DNA of 64,000 bases, taken from Nostoc sp. NMS8. GTDB taxonomy: Bacteria > Cyanobacteriota > Cyanobacteriia > Cyanobacteriales > Nostocaceae. The position numbers and the translations under genes are program-made. Shown here one piece after another: positions 42,648 to 51,819 of the stretch (positions are counted from its first letter, which is position 1; each line of letters starts with the position of its first letter). The stretch is taken from positions 114,373-178,372 of the forward strand of contig NZ_JABXKK010000085.1 in the NCBI RefSeq assembly GCF_017115045.1, in the 5' to 3' direction. The notes beneath the pieces are model-generated. The model had not been told where the DNA came from. It did not search any database and was given only the letters and a program-made list of their open reading frames with translations.

Positions 42648-43183
42648 ACAACCAGATATTTTCCCTGCAACCTTTCCCTTCTACTGAGTCCTTTCCTAAG
42701 TTGAAAATTACAGGCAATATCTCCCGAAATGCTAATCAACTTGCTATCTACTACAGCTTTGGAGGCGACTTAAAAGAAATTGCAATTTCTTCACTATCAA
42801 ATGCACCATCACGCAAGTACGAATTGTGGGAAGACACTTGTTTCGAGTTCTTCCTTAGTATCAAAGATTCTCAACGGTATTGGGAATTTAACCTCTCCCC
42901 CGCCGGACACTGGAATGTCTATCGCTTTGATGAGTACCGTCAAGGGATGCAAGAGGAAATAGCCTTTGAAAAGCTACCGTTTATTGTTCAGAATCAAGCT
43001 GATAGTTTAGCACTTGCGTTAGATGTCAATTTGGATAAAATTGTCTCGATAAACCAAGAAATTGAAATTGGCATTACTACAGTTATCAAATATAAAGATG
43101 GCGAGGTAACTTACTGGGCGTTAACTCATCAAGGCGCGGCGGCTGACTTTCATCTACGAGACAGTTTCATCATTGAGTTGTGA
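42644..43183 (+). CDS. DOMON-like (CBM9-type) domain protein
   Basis: 179 residues forming one beta-sandwich similar to DOMON-like/CBM9 domains. Landmarks are LWEDTCFEFFLSIKDSQRYW, EFNLSPAGHWNVYRFDEYR and GEVTYWALTHQGAAADFH. There is no signal peptide, so it is probably cytoplasmic. Such domains bind sugars or heme; with the co-translated kinase a carbohydrate ligand is the simplest guess. It overlaps the kinase gene by 4 bp. Confidence 0.82.
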   Translation: MNNQIFSLQPFPSTESFPKLKITGNISRNANQLAIYYSFGGDLKEIAISSLSNAPSRKYELWEDTCFEFFLSIKDSQRYWEFNLSPAGHWNVYRFDEYRQGMQEEIAFEKLPFIVQNQADSLALALDVNLDKIVSINQEIEIGITTVIKYKDGEVTYWALTHQGAAADFHLRDSFIIEL

Positions 43184-43235
43184 GATGTGGTTACTGCTAT
43201 GAATGTGCCAGAATGAGAAGCCAGCAAAGAAGTCA

Positions 43236-43272
43236 CTCATTTGGATGAGAAACAGTTCACCCGTTTGGGTGA
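43236..43272. other. Two adjacent small hairpins upstream of the exported-protein gene
   Basis: CTCAT-TTGG-ATGAG (43236-43249) and TCACCC-GTTT-GGGTGA (43257-43272) lie in the leader of the 43362 gene. They might be RNA structures or a repeat. Confidence 0.4.
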
Positions 43273-43361
43273 GTTAATTATATGAGGTTAGTTTTTATAA
43301 ATAAGAAGAATCTATTAGTAGAAACTATTGATTCTACTTCACTCTAGTTAAGGAGTACGTT

Positions 43362-43781
43362 ATGAAATTAACAAAATTAATCAATTCTACAGTTATCATT
43401 GCCTTTCTTGCCCTTACATCTGGCATTGCTAGCGCTCAAACAGCCGCAAATAACAATACAAGTACTGATGCTACTAGTGAGAAACCAATAAACACAGCAG
43501 TTAATTCTGATGCATTAGGCAGTAATTACACCAATGCCAGCTATATTCAACCCTTTAATCTGGTTAATCTTGCTTACCAAGGTGGTTTTAAACAGCAAGG
43601 AGTTCCTAGTGGAGGAGCTCTGATTGATGAAGGTCGGCGTGGAAATATTACTGCCCAAGATTTAGTCAAAGCTGCGATCAAAGCTAACAAGTTACCGGCA
43701 CAAGTTTTAAACAATCAAGATTACATAAGCGCTGTAAGTTTGCAATTGGGGGTATTAACCGGAGCAAATTATCCTGTATAA
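43362..43781 (+). CDS. Small exported protein (139 aa)
   Basis: A strong RBS (AAGGAG) precedes ATG 43362. A Sec signal peptide (residues 1-25, KLINSTVIIAFLALTSGIASA followed by QT) leads to a low-complexity Asn/Thr region (26-55) and a compact C-terminal part (QPFNLVNLAYQGGFKQQGVP, then DLVKAAIKANKLPAQVL). It is likely periplasmic or secreted. I recognise the C-terminal pattern from cyanobacterial secreted hypotheticals; no enzymatic motif. It is followed by a terminator at 43870-43902. Confidence 0.82.
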   Translation: MKLTKLINSTVIIAFLALTSGIASAQTAANNNTSTDATSEKPINTAVNSDALGSNYTNASYIQPFNLVNLAYQGGFKQQGVPSGGALIDEGRRGNITAQDLVKAAIKANKLPAQVLNNQDYISAVSLQLGVLTGANYPV

Positions 43782-43869
43782 GTACAAATTTGTCTATGGC
43801 CATTTGTAAATTTGTAATTTGATGCAATACAAGTTAACTTTTTTTTTGAACCTTCCCTGCAAGCTGAAA

Positions 43870-43902
43870 TAACCCCTGTATATTTAAGGTATGGGGGTTT
43901 TA
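43870..43902 (+). terminator. Intrinsic terminator
   Basis: AACCCC (43871-43876) pairs with GGGGTT (43894-43899), then TTTT. It lies 90 bp after the exported-protein stop codon. Confidence 0.65.
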
Positions 43903-44079
43903 GATTAGGTTATTTGGCTATTTATATTAAGTAAGAAGATTACGTACCTGCTATCTTAATCGAATTATGCCATTCGACGCTTGAGTAACAGCGATCGCGA
44001 TCCTATCTGAGTTGTGAAAATGGAGAAAAAATTGCGATCGCTACATCTAAAACCGTGACACTTTTACGCAAATTTATAC

Positions 44080-45729
44080 TTAGTGAGACAATTGTGCTTT
44101 CAGATGGTCTGCCAATCGAATTGCTAAGGCAACAATAGTGAGCGTAGGATTAGCATAGCCTCCTGTAGGGAAAACAGAGCTACCTGTCATGAATAAATTA
44201 GAGATGCCGTGAACTTGACAATTTGCATCAACTACTCCTTGTTTGGGGTCATGATGCATACGCGTTGTTCCCATATTATGATGGGTACTCAGCGAAGCAA
44301 CTGGACGATCTCCATCCAATTCAATTTGCAATTCACCTAGTCCAGCACTCGCAAATTCTTGTGCAAATACTAACTGCGATCGCTTCACACTGCAAATATC
44401 TATTTCGCCCCAATGATTAATTAATTTTGCTTGAGGACAGCCAAGCTTATCTAGTTGATTACTGAGTGTTACCCGATTATCTGGATTTGGAGTTTGTTCA
44501 GTTTGGCTGAGAACTTCAAATTTTGCATATTTCTGTTCATTCCCTTCATGTTCAGACCATCCTCCATGACTCAAATCAGGAAATAAATATTCTTTTTTGA
44601 TATTATACTTATACCAATCAGCTACTAAATCATCAATATTGGTAATGACTTTTTGCAAATGTTGAAGAACATTCTTAGGTAACTGTCTTTGCCGAAGTGA
44701 AGAGAACAAAATTTTTGCAGAAGCCTTTGCTGGCGACCTAAACCTTTCATCTCTGGGATATAACAACGCGGTCATATTTAGTAATTTTTCGCGGCGCATC
44801 ACTTGTTCCGTTAGGGCAAATTTTCCCATTACGGTGACATTATTCACCCGGCGTAAGTCATACAAAGCCATCGAATTAAAGATTTTGCGATTTTGCGGAA
44901 CAAGCATACCACAACGGATAAAAGGATGATCCATAAAGAACCTACCCACTAAATCATGTTGATTGCCTAATCCATTCTTTTGAATTCGGTTTGATAGTAA
45001 CAATAAACGCGCGTTCTCAATACCACCTGTGGCTAAAATAAATATTTTTGCAGCTACCCAAAATTTATTACCAGATAAACAAGCTACTTGTACGCGTTTC
45101 ACTGTCTGGGTTGTTTCATCTGCCTCAATTTCTACCACGTTGGCGTTGAGGAATGTCGTGATATTAGGAGATTGATTGATTTGATGGCGATATTCATTGG
45201 TGAAAATATCGCGTGGGCCAAACTGAAACATACTGGTAGTAACTCGGTCGCTTGTGAAATGTGTCCGAGGAGATTGGGCATTTTCCCACGCCTCGGCTTC
45301 ATAAGCAAAGGAACCGAGTTTACAGACTGCTTGAGCGCGTTCATAAAAGGGATTCAGATGAGATTTGCTAAAAGGCCAGCCACTATATGGAACCCAATCT
45401 CTTTTTTCAAAATCTATTTCGTCTAACGGCACGTGCCTCAGACCAAGTTGATTTTTATTAATTTCAATATTCCAGACATTAGCTAGTCCACCAAATTGAC
45501 GATGGCGCATATCTTGCAGTGGTGGAAAAGGATCTCCAACTGTTTCACCTTCACCAAGAGATGCAGTTTCTTGATTAAATTCAAGATCACCACTTTCTAG
45601 TAAGCAAACTCGAAAATCTTGCCCAATTAATTCTCGTGCAAGTGTAATTCCTGCTGGGCCAGCGCCAACTATACAAACTTCAGTATTGATAACTTCATCT
45701 ATTGACACTTTGCGGCTATCAATCAACAT
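44080..45729 (-). CDS. GMC-family FAD oxidoreductase
   Basis: 549 residues. The Rossmann FAD motif GAGPAG (22-27) lies in EVCIVGAGPAGITLARELIG, a substrate cap occupies the middle, and the GMC C-terminal domain has catalytic-type HHNMGTTRM and NLFMTGSSVFPTGGYANPT. GMC enzymes oxidise alcohols, sugars or sterols. It is the last gene of the polysaccharide island, 129 bp after a GT4 gene in the same direction. A role in oxidising a sugar or polyol of the envelope material is likely but unproven; no signal peptide. Confidence 0.88.
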   Translation of the reverse strand: MLIDSRKVSIDEVINTEVCIVGAGPAGITLARELIGQDFRVCLLESGDLEFNQETASLGEGETVGDPFPPLQDMRHRQFGGLANVWNIEINKNQLGLRHVPLDEIDFEKRDWVPYSGWPFSKSHLNPFYERAQAVCKLGSFAYEAEAWENAQSPRTHFTSDRVTTSMFQFGPRDIFTNEYRHQINQSPNITTFLNANVVEIEADETTQTVKRVQVACLSGNKFWVAAKIFILATGGIENARLLLLSNRIQKNGLGNQHDLVGRFFMDHPFIRCGMLVPQNRKIFNSMALYDLRRVNNVTVMGKFALTEQVMRREKLLNMTALLYPRDERFRSPAKASAKILFSSLRQRQLPKNVLQHLQKVITNIDDLVADWYKYNIKKEYLFPDLSHGGWSEHEGNEQKYAKFEVLSQTEQTPNPDNRVTLSNQLDKLGCPQAKLINHWGEIDICSVKRSQLVFAQEFASAGLGELQIELDGDRPVASLSTHHNMGTTRMHHDPKQGVVDANCQVHGISNLFMTGSSVFPTGGYANPTLTIVALAIRLADHLKAQLSH

Positions 45730-45857
45730 TTATTTAATTCCTTTTAATCTAATTTATTATTTTTGATCACAAATTTAGATAGATAATTAATCAATATAAA
45801 TCTGTAGTTTTATTTCCTAAATTTGTCTTTTACAAGAAGTTTAGCGTTTCATTCAAC

Positions 45858-46979
45858 CTATGAAACACTCGGCATGGCAGAACGAATTGCACTAATAAAA
45901 TTTTGGGCATAATTCTGCGTTGAGAAATCGAGGGCGCGTTCTCGTGCAGCCATTCCTGCACTTCGGGCAAATTCTTGCTCGTCAAGATAGCGGAGAATTG
46001 CGATCGCTAATTTATCCGCATCGCCGTAAGGTGTTAATAGTCCATTCATGCCATCAGTAATAATCTCTGTCGGCCCGCCTGCACTGCCAGCAATTACAGG
46101 TTTACCCAACGCCATCGCCTCAATAATCACAATCCCAAATGGCTCTTTATCTGATGCATGAACAAATACATCCATCGCCTGCACCCACTCCGGGATATTA
46201 CGCTGTAGTCCAGCCATAATTACTTGGTCTTTTAAACCTAAAGCAGTGATTTCAGCTTTTAAGAAGTCTTCATAATCCGGTTCAAAATCGTGCTTACCGC
46301 CAACCACCACACAATGGGCATCGGGATACTTCTGTAAAATTTTGGGCATCGCTTGCACCAAGACGTGCATTCCCTTCCATCGTTGCAATCGTCCCACAAT
46401 TCCAATCAAAGGCCCGTGTAAAGGTAAACCCAGTTTCCGCCGTGCTTCTTCTGGAGTTGGTAAAGCATTAGGCTCAAATCGATCTAATGCGACACCAGGA
46501 TAAACCAAAGGTGTTGGTCTGTGGGGCCAAATCTCTGCCTGTGCTTGCTTACCATCTTGCGAAAGGGTGATAATTGCCCGCGCGGGGATTAAAGTAGCGA
46601 TTCGTACCAACCAAGTTTTATCACTAGGTACTTCTAGTTGATACCACACAGCAGGCAAGCCCGCCAACATCGCCGCCAAACCTCCAGATATATGCGTGAT
46701 CCACATCCAATTGACAATTATATCTGCACGTTCGCGGCGGGCGATCGCAGCTATCCGAAAAACAGCACCAATAAAACGGTGGATTTGGCGTAAACGTCCA
46801 CTTTCCACAACTCGTGCATCAATACCAAGGGACTTTACTTGTTCGACCATCGGGCCGTCTTCTAAAAATATCACCAGCCACTCGACACCAGCATTACGTC
46901 CCTGCTGCACCAAATCCCAAAGCATCATTTCACCGCCGCCTCGTTGCTCGGCCAGTGGCATTACAATAATTACTTTCAT
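45858..46979 (-). CDS. Family GT4 glycosyltransferase
   Basis: 373 residues, GT-B fold. The N-domain begins MKVIIVMPLAEQRGGGEM; the C-domain has GIVGRLQRWKGMHVLVQAM and the donor-binding EPFGIVIIEAMALGKPVIAG (E-x7-E) with GGPTEII. It transfers a sugar from a nucleotide donor to the growing polysaccharide unit at the cytoplasmic membrane face. It lies 52 bp after the polymerase-like gene in the same minus-strand array. The donor and linkage cannot be told from sequence. Confidence 0.92.
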   Translation of the reverse strand: MKVIIVMPLAEQRGGGEMMLWDLVQQGRNAGVEWLVIFLEDGPMVEQVKSLGIDARVVESGRLRQIHRFIGAVFRIAAIARRERADIIVNWMWITHISGGLAAMLAGLPAVWYQLEVPSDKTWLVRIATLIPARAIITLSQDGKQAQAEIWPHRPTPLVYPGVALDRFEPNALPTPEEARRKLGLPLHGPLIGIVGRLQRWKGMHVLVQAMPKILQKYPDAHCVVVGGKHDFEPDYEDFLKAEITALGLKDQVIMAGLQRNIPEWVQAMDVFVHASDKEPFGIVIIEAMALGKPVIAGSAGGPTEIITDGMNGLLTPYGDADKLAIAILRYLDEQEFARSAGMAARERALDFSTQNYAQNFISAIRSAMPSVS

Positions 46980-47030
46980 AATCTATAAGAGTCCTATTTA
47001 AGTTGTAAGATTTATCAGATTCTCTACTTC

Positions 47031-48470
47031 TTAGAGAAGTCGGGGATCTTTGGCATTGCTATAGTACTTATGTCCTGCCATCGCCATAGCTAAAAATCCC
47101 CAGAGAATCATCCCGGCTACACTCAACATACCGCTACCGATAACTAGCTGTGAAGCGGAACTGATACCAATAGCACGCGCAGCACTAATAAAGCTATCAA
47201 AACGACCTTCACCATAGCTGCTAACACTAACAATTAACAAAATTAATCCACCCATATAAAAGATGGCTCCAAACCAGCCCAGGGTGAAAAACATATCTAA
47301 GATGCCACTGTCAATTACCACTACTTCAATTTGACCAGTTTTTTCGTTGACTTTCCAGATATTTCCTAAGCCGTTACCTAAACCATTAGAAAGGGCTAAA
47401 CCAAGGTTTTTATCGTAACTTCCCGATCTATCTTTAAAGCTGCCATCTTCTTGAAGATTAGAAAAAGTTTCCAAACGGGTTGCTACAACTCCAGCAATTG
47501 GCTCAATAGTTGTCAACGGCACAACACAAATTGCCATGACTACAATTATGGTAATTAAGCGCATTTGAATTTTGGCTTTAACTGAACCCATAATCATAAT
47601 TATTCCAAATAACCAGCCCCCCCAATTAGTACGTGCTTGTGTTAATAAAAAAGATAAGTAACCAACAGCTGAAGCCGGAAAAATTAAGTTTCCTGAACTG
47701 GTAAATAACAACAGTAACCCAGCCTGCATAACAGAACCAAAGGGGCCGACTGAGTGTAATGTACTCCAGACGCGCATCCCAAAAGGTACAGGATTTCCAG
47801 AACTCATGAATAGTTTTGATTGTATCAACCAGTATCTATCCCATTCAGGAGCTACCACAAATTGATATACGCCATAAGTTCCTAAAATCAACACACACCA
47901 GAGAAATGTTCGTTGAATATTCTGGCGATAACTGGGATAATCTCGCCAGTTGATAAATAAGTGAAAAGCGAAGATAATCGGACTGAGCCAATCCATTAAA
48001 CCGCGTGCTACAGGGATCGGTGGGTTATAAACCAGACCGATGAGAAAGCCATAAAACACTCCGATAAAAGCCAAAACAAACGGCAAAGCCCCTTCGCGAG
48101 AAGCGCGGGGAAAGTGTCGGAAGAATGTTGCTATGGTGACAAACACCACTAAGTAGGGTGCTATCAGCATTTGACGAGTAGGGTCCCAACCCACTCGATA
48201 GTCAACTAAGCGGGTAGCTAAGGGTGTGAGAAACCAGATCCACCAGGTAAAACTGATGTAGAGAATGGGATGGCGCAAGTATAAAAATATGCCTACTGCT
48301 AAAGCTGTCACCGGGTAAATTAGGCGCAATGCGGCAGTAGCACCAGCAAAATAGCAAACTACAGTTAGTAGTATAAAGCCTGCGATCGCCATCCACCCCT
48401 GTAGCGATCGCTCTTCAGGAGAATAGCTTTCTTGTGAAAAACTATTGAAAAGTATCTGTCTAGAATTCAT
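47031..48470 (-). CDS. Wzy/O-antigen-ligase-like polymerase membrane protein
   Basis: 479 residues with about ten to twelve membrane helices and a larger outer loop (about 330-390, RLETFSNLQEDGSFKDRSGSYD) typical of Wzy/WaaL-type proteins. A likely function is polymerising or ligating lipid-linked oligosaccharides on the outer face of the membrane. Surrounding glycosyltransferases, an ABC exporter and a Wzc-like protein support this. Its last residues, DPRLL, are encoded by one arm of the CCCCGACTTCTCTAAGAAGTCGGGG palindrome family, so the stop codon lies inside repeat-derived DNA. Confidence 0.83.
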   Translation of the reverse strand: MNSRQILFNSFSQESYSPEERSLQGWMAIAGFILLTVVCYFAGATAALRLIYPVTALAVGIFLYLRHPILYISFTWWIWFLTPLATRLVDYRVGWDPTRQMLIAPYLVVFVTIATFFRHFPRASREGALPFVLAFIGVFYGFLIGLVYNPPIPVARGLMDWLSPIIFAFHLFINWRDYPSYRQNIQRTFLWCVLILGTYGVYQFVVAPEWDRYWLIQSKLFMSSGNPVPFGMRVWSTLHSVGPFGSVMQAGLLLLFTSSGNLIFPASAVGYLSFLLTQARTNWGGWLFGIIMIMGSVKAKIQMRLITIIVVMAICVVPLTTIEPIAGVVATRLETFSNLQEDGSFKDRSGSYDKNLGLALSNGLGNGLGNIWKVNEKTGQIEVVVIDSGILDMFFTLGWFGAIFYMGGLILLIVSVSSYGEGRFDSFISAARAIGISSASQLVIGSGMLSVAGMILWGFLAMAMAGHKYYSNAKDPRLL

Positions 48471-48502
48471 TCAATTTTAGATGTACATATAAATAAGTTC
48501 AA

Positions 48503-48537
48503 CTCGTTCCCAGGCTCTAGCCTGGGAATGAAGTCAT
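48503..48537. repeat. Inverted repeat R4, half-element
   Basis: CTCGTTCCCAGGCTCTAGCCTGGGAATGAAG, a 9-bp stem around CTCTAG, related to 30534-30643. It touches the stop codon of the GT2 gene. Confidence 0.65.
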
Positions 48538-49490
48538 TCGAGGCTCTGGCTCATTCTGAATTTTGAATTTTGAATTTTGAATTCTTGATATCCCTGCCAA
48601 CGTCCACGCCAAGATGCTAATAACTTTTTCCCTGCTAACTGCCCTTGACTAGGTAAAAATCTCAGCCATTGTACTAAGCCCAAACTATCGCATGTACCCA
48701 CGAATACTGCCCAGAACAAAAATGCAATCCGGCGGATAAATGGCAAATGCTCTAGTAAAACTAAGGTTTCATTATGGACTAAATTAATAAAGGCAATTTC
48801 ATTAAAGTTATTACGCTGATCTTCATCAAAACGTTGTGCTGGATAGTGATCTACAGCAACGTTTGGATCGTAAATTATCTTCCAACCAGCCCGCTTTAAT
48901 GTCAGAGTAAACGCCATTTCAAAGTGTACTTGCGCTCCAGTACCGCGCATCCGCTCGTCAAAGCGTAGTTGTCCGATAGCTTGGGTACGAAAACTCATGT
49001 TTACGCCCTTGAGAATATCCACTTCGCGGGGTTCTCCCACTCCCAGATGATGGTTGCCAATGACTCGCCCAAACCATTGCAACTGTCCCACTACTGGGCG
49101 GGATTCATCTTCTAATTTGCTGCCGTGGTATATCCAATCACGCCCTCCCAGACCGCCGAGGTGACTATCTGAAACAAAGTAAGCGGCGATGCGCTCTAAC
49201 CAATCGGGGTGAGGTGCGGCATCATCATCAGTAATGGAAACAATATCGCCTTCCACTGCTGCTAGTCCGGCGTTGAGGGCTGCTACTACCCCAGGTTCAG
49301 TTACTTTCACAGTATGCAGTGGCAAATTGTGCGCTGTGTATTGCGCCAGAAATTGCCAAGTTTCTGCATCTGTATCGCGGACAACCACTATCACCTGATC
49401 GACTGGTTTAGTTTGCTCCTGTAGCGCCAAAAGGCAGCGTGATAAGTCTTGTGGACGGCGATAAGTTGGTATCAGAACAGTGTTCCGCAT
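48534..49490 (-). CDS. Family GT2 glycosyltransferase
   Basis: 318 residues, GT-A fold. Starts MRNTVLIPTYRRPQDLSRCL; donor/metal motif SITDDDAAPHPDWLERI; KGVNMSFRTQAIG in the acceptor half; and a C-terminal hydrophobic stretch (HLPFIRRIAFLFWAVFVGTC) that may touch the membrane. The last 15 residues (EFKIQNSKFRM) come from an AATTCAAA-type STRR. The start overlaps the previous gene by 83 bp, which implies coupled translation. A chain-extending enzyme of the envelope polysaccharide. Confidence 0.9.
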   Translation of the reverse strand: MRNTVLIPTYRRPQDLSRCLLALQEQTKPVDQVIVVVRDTDAETWQFLAQYTAHNLPLHTVKVTEPGVVAALNAGLAAVEGDIVSITDDDAAPHPDWLERIAAYFVSDSHLGGLGGRDWIYHGSKLEDESRPVVGQLQWFGRVIGNHHLGVGEPREVDILKGVNMSFRTQAIGQLRFDERMRGTGAQVHFEMAFTLTLKRAGWKIIYDPNVAVDHYPAQRFDEDQRNNFNEIAFINLVHNETLVLLEHLPFIRRIAFLFWAVFVGTCDSLGLVQWLRFLPSQGQLAGKKLLASWRGRWQGYQEFKIQNSKFRMSQSLE

Positions 49491-50631
49491 TTTTGCTTAA
49501 CTCCTCGAATAGATCCACATAAGTTTGAGCCATAGTAGTCCAGCTATATTGTTCTGCCACAGAACGAGCTGCTTGACTCATCTGTTGCATCAGGGCAGAA
49601 TCGCTTACCAAGGACATCATCGCCACAGCTAAAGCATCAATATCATTTGAGTCGGTTAAGACGATGCCACATTCTGGTGTCACCAACTCTGCACCCCCGG
49701 TAGCTGTGGCAGTAATTACTGGTAGTCCTGAAGAAAGTGCTTCTAACAATACGAGGCTACAAGCTTCATATCGGGAAGGAAAAATAAATAAATCTACTGA
49801 CCGCATAATTTCGGGGATATCACGGCGAAATCCCACAAAATGCACGCGATCGCTCAACCCCAAAGAAGCCGCTAGTTGAGGGAAGGGACTACCTTCGATA
49901 TGACCTACCACCGCCAGATGTAAATCGGGAACTTGCACCAAGGCGTGTAGGACTGTATCTAAATTCTTTCTAGGTGTGCGAATATCTCCGGCGAACAGGG
50001 CTAAAGTGACATTCTCCGGTAAACCTAATTTTTGGCGTAGGCGTAGCCCGCCGCAGGTATCGCTTTCACCGGGGGTAAACTCTTCTAGATCAACGCCATT
50101 GACAATTACCCGAATCCGAGAACGCGGTACACCAATGTTGACTAATTCCTGGGCTACCTTTTCGGATACAGCCACCACAACCTGCGCTTTTTGGAAAGCC
50201 TGTTTTTCCCAACGGGCATTAAAAGCTGTAAATAGCCATTGGTAGAAACCATATAAATCGCGGCGATCGCGGGAAATATGAACAGGCGATCGCAACCATG
50301 AACTGTGGACAAAATGTACAGCATTTACATCAGCCGCAGCCAGATTAATTGCTCCATTGATTTTCACTAAATCAATGTCAGAGCGATGTTTACGTAACCA
50401 ATCAGCACTTTTTTGGGCAAATATGAAATTACGCACAAATTCTGTAGGATAGCCTTTAACTGGAATTTTAACCCAATTAACTTGGTTATCATTTTCTAGT
50501 TCTGGTGCAACTTCACTAGCTAATAATGTCAAGTGATGACCACGACGAATTGCTTCTTGAGCAACCTCATAGTTTACCCGTCCCTGACCATCACCTTTTT
50601 TGATTTTATGAGTAACAATACAAAGTTTCAT
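49408..50631 (-). CDS. Family GT4 glycosyltransferase
   Basis: 407 residues, GT-B fold: MKLCIVTHKIKKGDGQGRVN at the N-terminus, RIRVIVNGVDLEEFTPGE in the linker, LALFAGDIRTPRKNLDTVL in the donor domain and YEACSLVLLEALSSGLPVIT (E-x7-E). Its 3' end extends 83 bp into the next gene and encodes about 25 residues (TNLSPSTRLITLPFG) that look like non-conserved read-through, as if an original stop was lost. Same-direction member of the polysaccharide operon. Confidence 0.9.
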   Translation of the reverse strand: MKLCIVTHKIKKGDGQGRVNYEVAQEAIRRGHHLTLLASEVAPELENDNQVNWVKIPVKGYPTEFVRNFIFAQKSADWLRKHRSDIDLVKINGAINLAAADVNAVHFVHSSWLRSPVHISRDRRDLYGFYQWLFTAFNARWEKQAFQKAQVVVAVSEKVAQELVNIGVPRSRIRVIVNGVDLEEFTPGESDTCGGLRLRQKLGLPENVTLALFAGDIRTPRKNLDTVLHALVQVPDLHLAVVGHIEGSPFPQLAASLGLSDRVHFVGFRRDIPEIMRSVDLFIFPSRYEACSLVLLEALSSGLPVITATATGGAELVTPECGIVLTDSNDIDALAVAMMSLVSDSALMQQMSQAARSVAEQYSWTTMAQTYVDLFEELSKNAEHCSDTNLSPSTRLITLPFGATGAN

Positions 50632-50761
50632 CTAATATCTTCCTTATTAATATAAACTCACATAAAGACGCAAAATAAAAATTGAAACCATTTTTATTCT
50701 CTCTGTGTCCTCTGCGGTTAGTTTAAAAGATAACTTTTATGAATTAGGTGTAATTTTTCAA

Positions 50762-51754
50762 TCATTTCGATATTCCCATTAATTTGTTTGCTAAAAAACG
50801 TGGAGTAAAACTAAGACTCAATGCCGCCAGAGTTCGGACATTAAATTTTTGTTTTTTCAATGTCTTCCAAAAATAAGGACGTGCTACTGCTATCTGTTCA
50901 CTTCGTAGCAAACCAATTCCAAAAGTGGTATTAGCTTCTAACCATTTTTGTTGAAAAAAAGTTCTAAATTCTTGTAGACGAGCATCTTCTATAAAGACTT
51001 GATAACAAAACATTTCGCTTTTAGCTTTGCGGAGTTTTGCCTGCACATCTCGACTACCACTGAGCATAGTATCAGTTTGCTCATGGGCACGATATCGCGT
51101 CAATCTTTCTGGATAATAGTAAGCGCCATGACCAGATATACAGCACAGATAAGCTAAATATAAATCCCACATCCCGCCAACTTCTGAAGGAATACTATCC
51201 CAATTCACAAAATTATTGCGAATCACACAAGATGCTGCGGTAGGTATGCTTTTATCTACTAATCCAATTTTGTAAAAAGGTTGATGAATTCCTTTTGCTA
51301 GTTGATCTCGCTTATAACCACGTGTGTTTTCTTCAGTTCCAATATCATTAATTATGCCATTAGCATCTATGATATATTGGTCGCAAAAAGCGATAATTAA
51401 ATCAGAATTTGCTTCTAATGGTGGTACAAGCTTTGCTAAAAAGTCTTCATTCCACATATCATCATCATGGAGACTAGCAACATATTTACCTCGTGCCATC
51501 TTGAAGCCATGCAGCTGATTAGCTAACATACCCACATTTTGCTGATGTTGCCAAAATCTGATGCGTGAATCACCAAAAGATGCGACAATTTCTTGAGGAT
51601 TTTCTAAACTACAATTATCAGAAATAATAATTTCAATATTTTGATAAGTTTGTTTGATAGCACTAGCGATCGCTTGCTTAAGATACTCTGGTCGATTATA
51701 GGTGGGGATAATAACGCTGACTAAATGTTGTTGGTATTTTTGATGCAATGACAT
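50762..51754 (-). CDS. Family GT2 glycosyltransferase
   Basis: 330 residues, GT-A fold: SVIIPTYNRPEYLKQAIASA, IIISDNCS, and the metal motif SLHDDDMWNEDFL. The C-terminal half is basic and helical (EQIAVARPYFWKTLKKQKFN). It is part of the island between two GT4 genes; it follows the 51820 gene by 65 bp. Presumably adds one sugar of the repeat unit; donor unknown. Confidence 0.92.
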   Translation of the reverse strand: MSLHQKYQQHLVSVIIPTYNRPEYLKQAIASAIKQTYQNIEIIISDNCSLENPQEIVASFGDSRIRFWQHQQNVGMLANQLHGFKMARGKYVASLHDDDMWNEDFLAKLVPPLEANSDLIIAFCDQYIIDANGIINDIGTEENTRGYKRDQLAKGIHQPFYKIGLVDKSIPTAASCVIRNNFVNWDSIPSEVGGMWDLYLAYLCCISGHGAYYYPERLTRYRAHEQTDTMLSGSRDVQAKLRKAKSEMFCYQVFIEDARLQEFRTFFQQKWLEANTTFGIGLLRSEQIAVARPYFWKTLKKQKFNVRTLAALSLSFTPRFLANKLMGISK

Positions 51755-51819
51755 ATTTTTCTGCCTTTATATTTCATAGATAAAAGATGCACCATTTAAT
51801 ATGTTGGCCAAACTAAACT

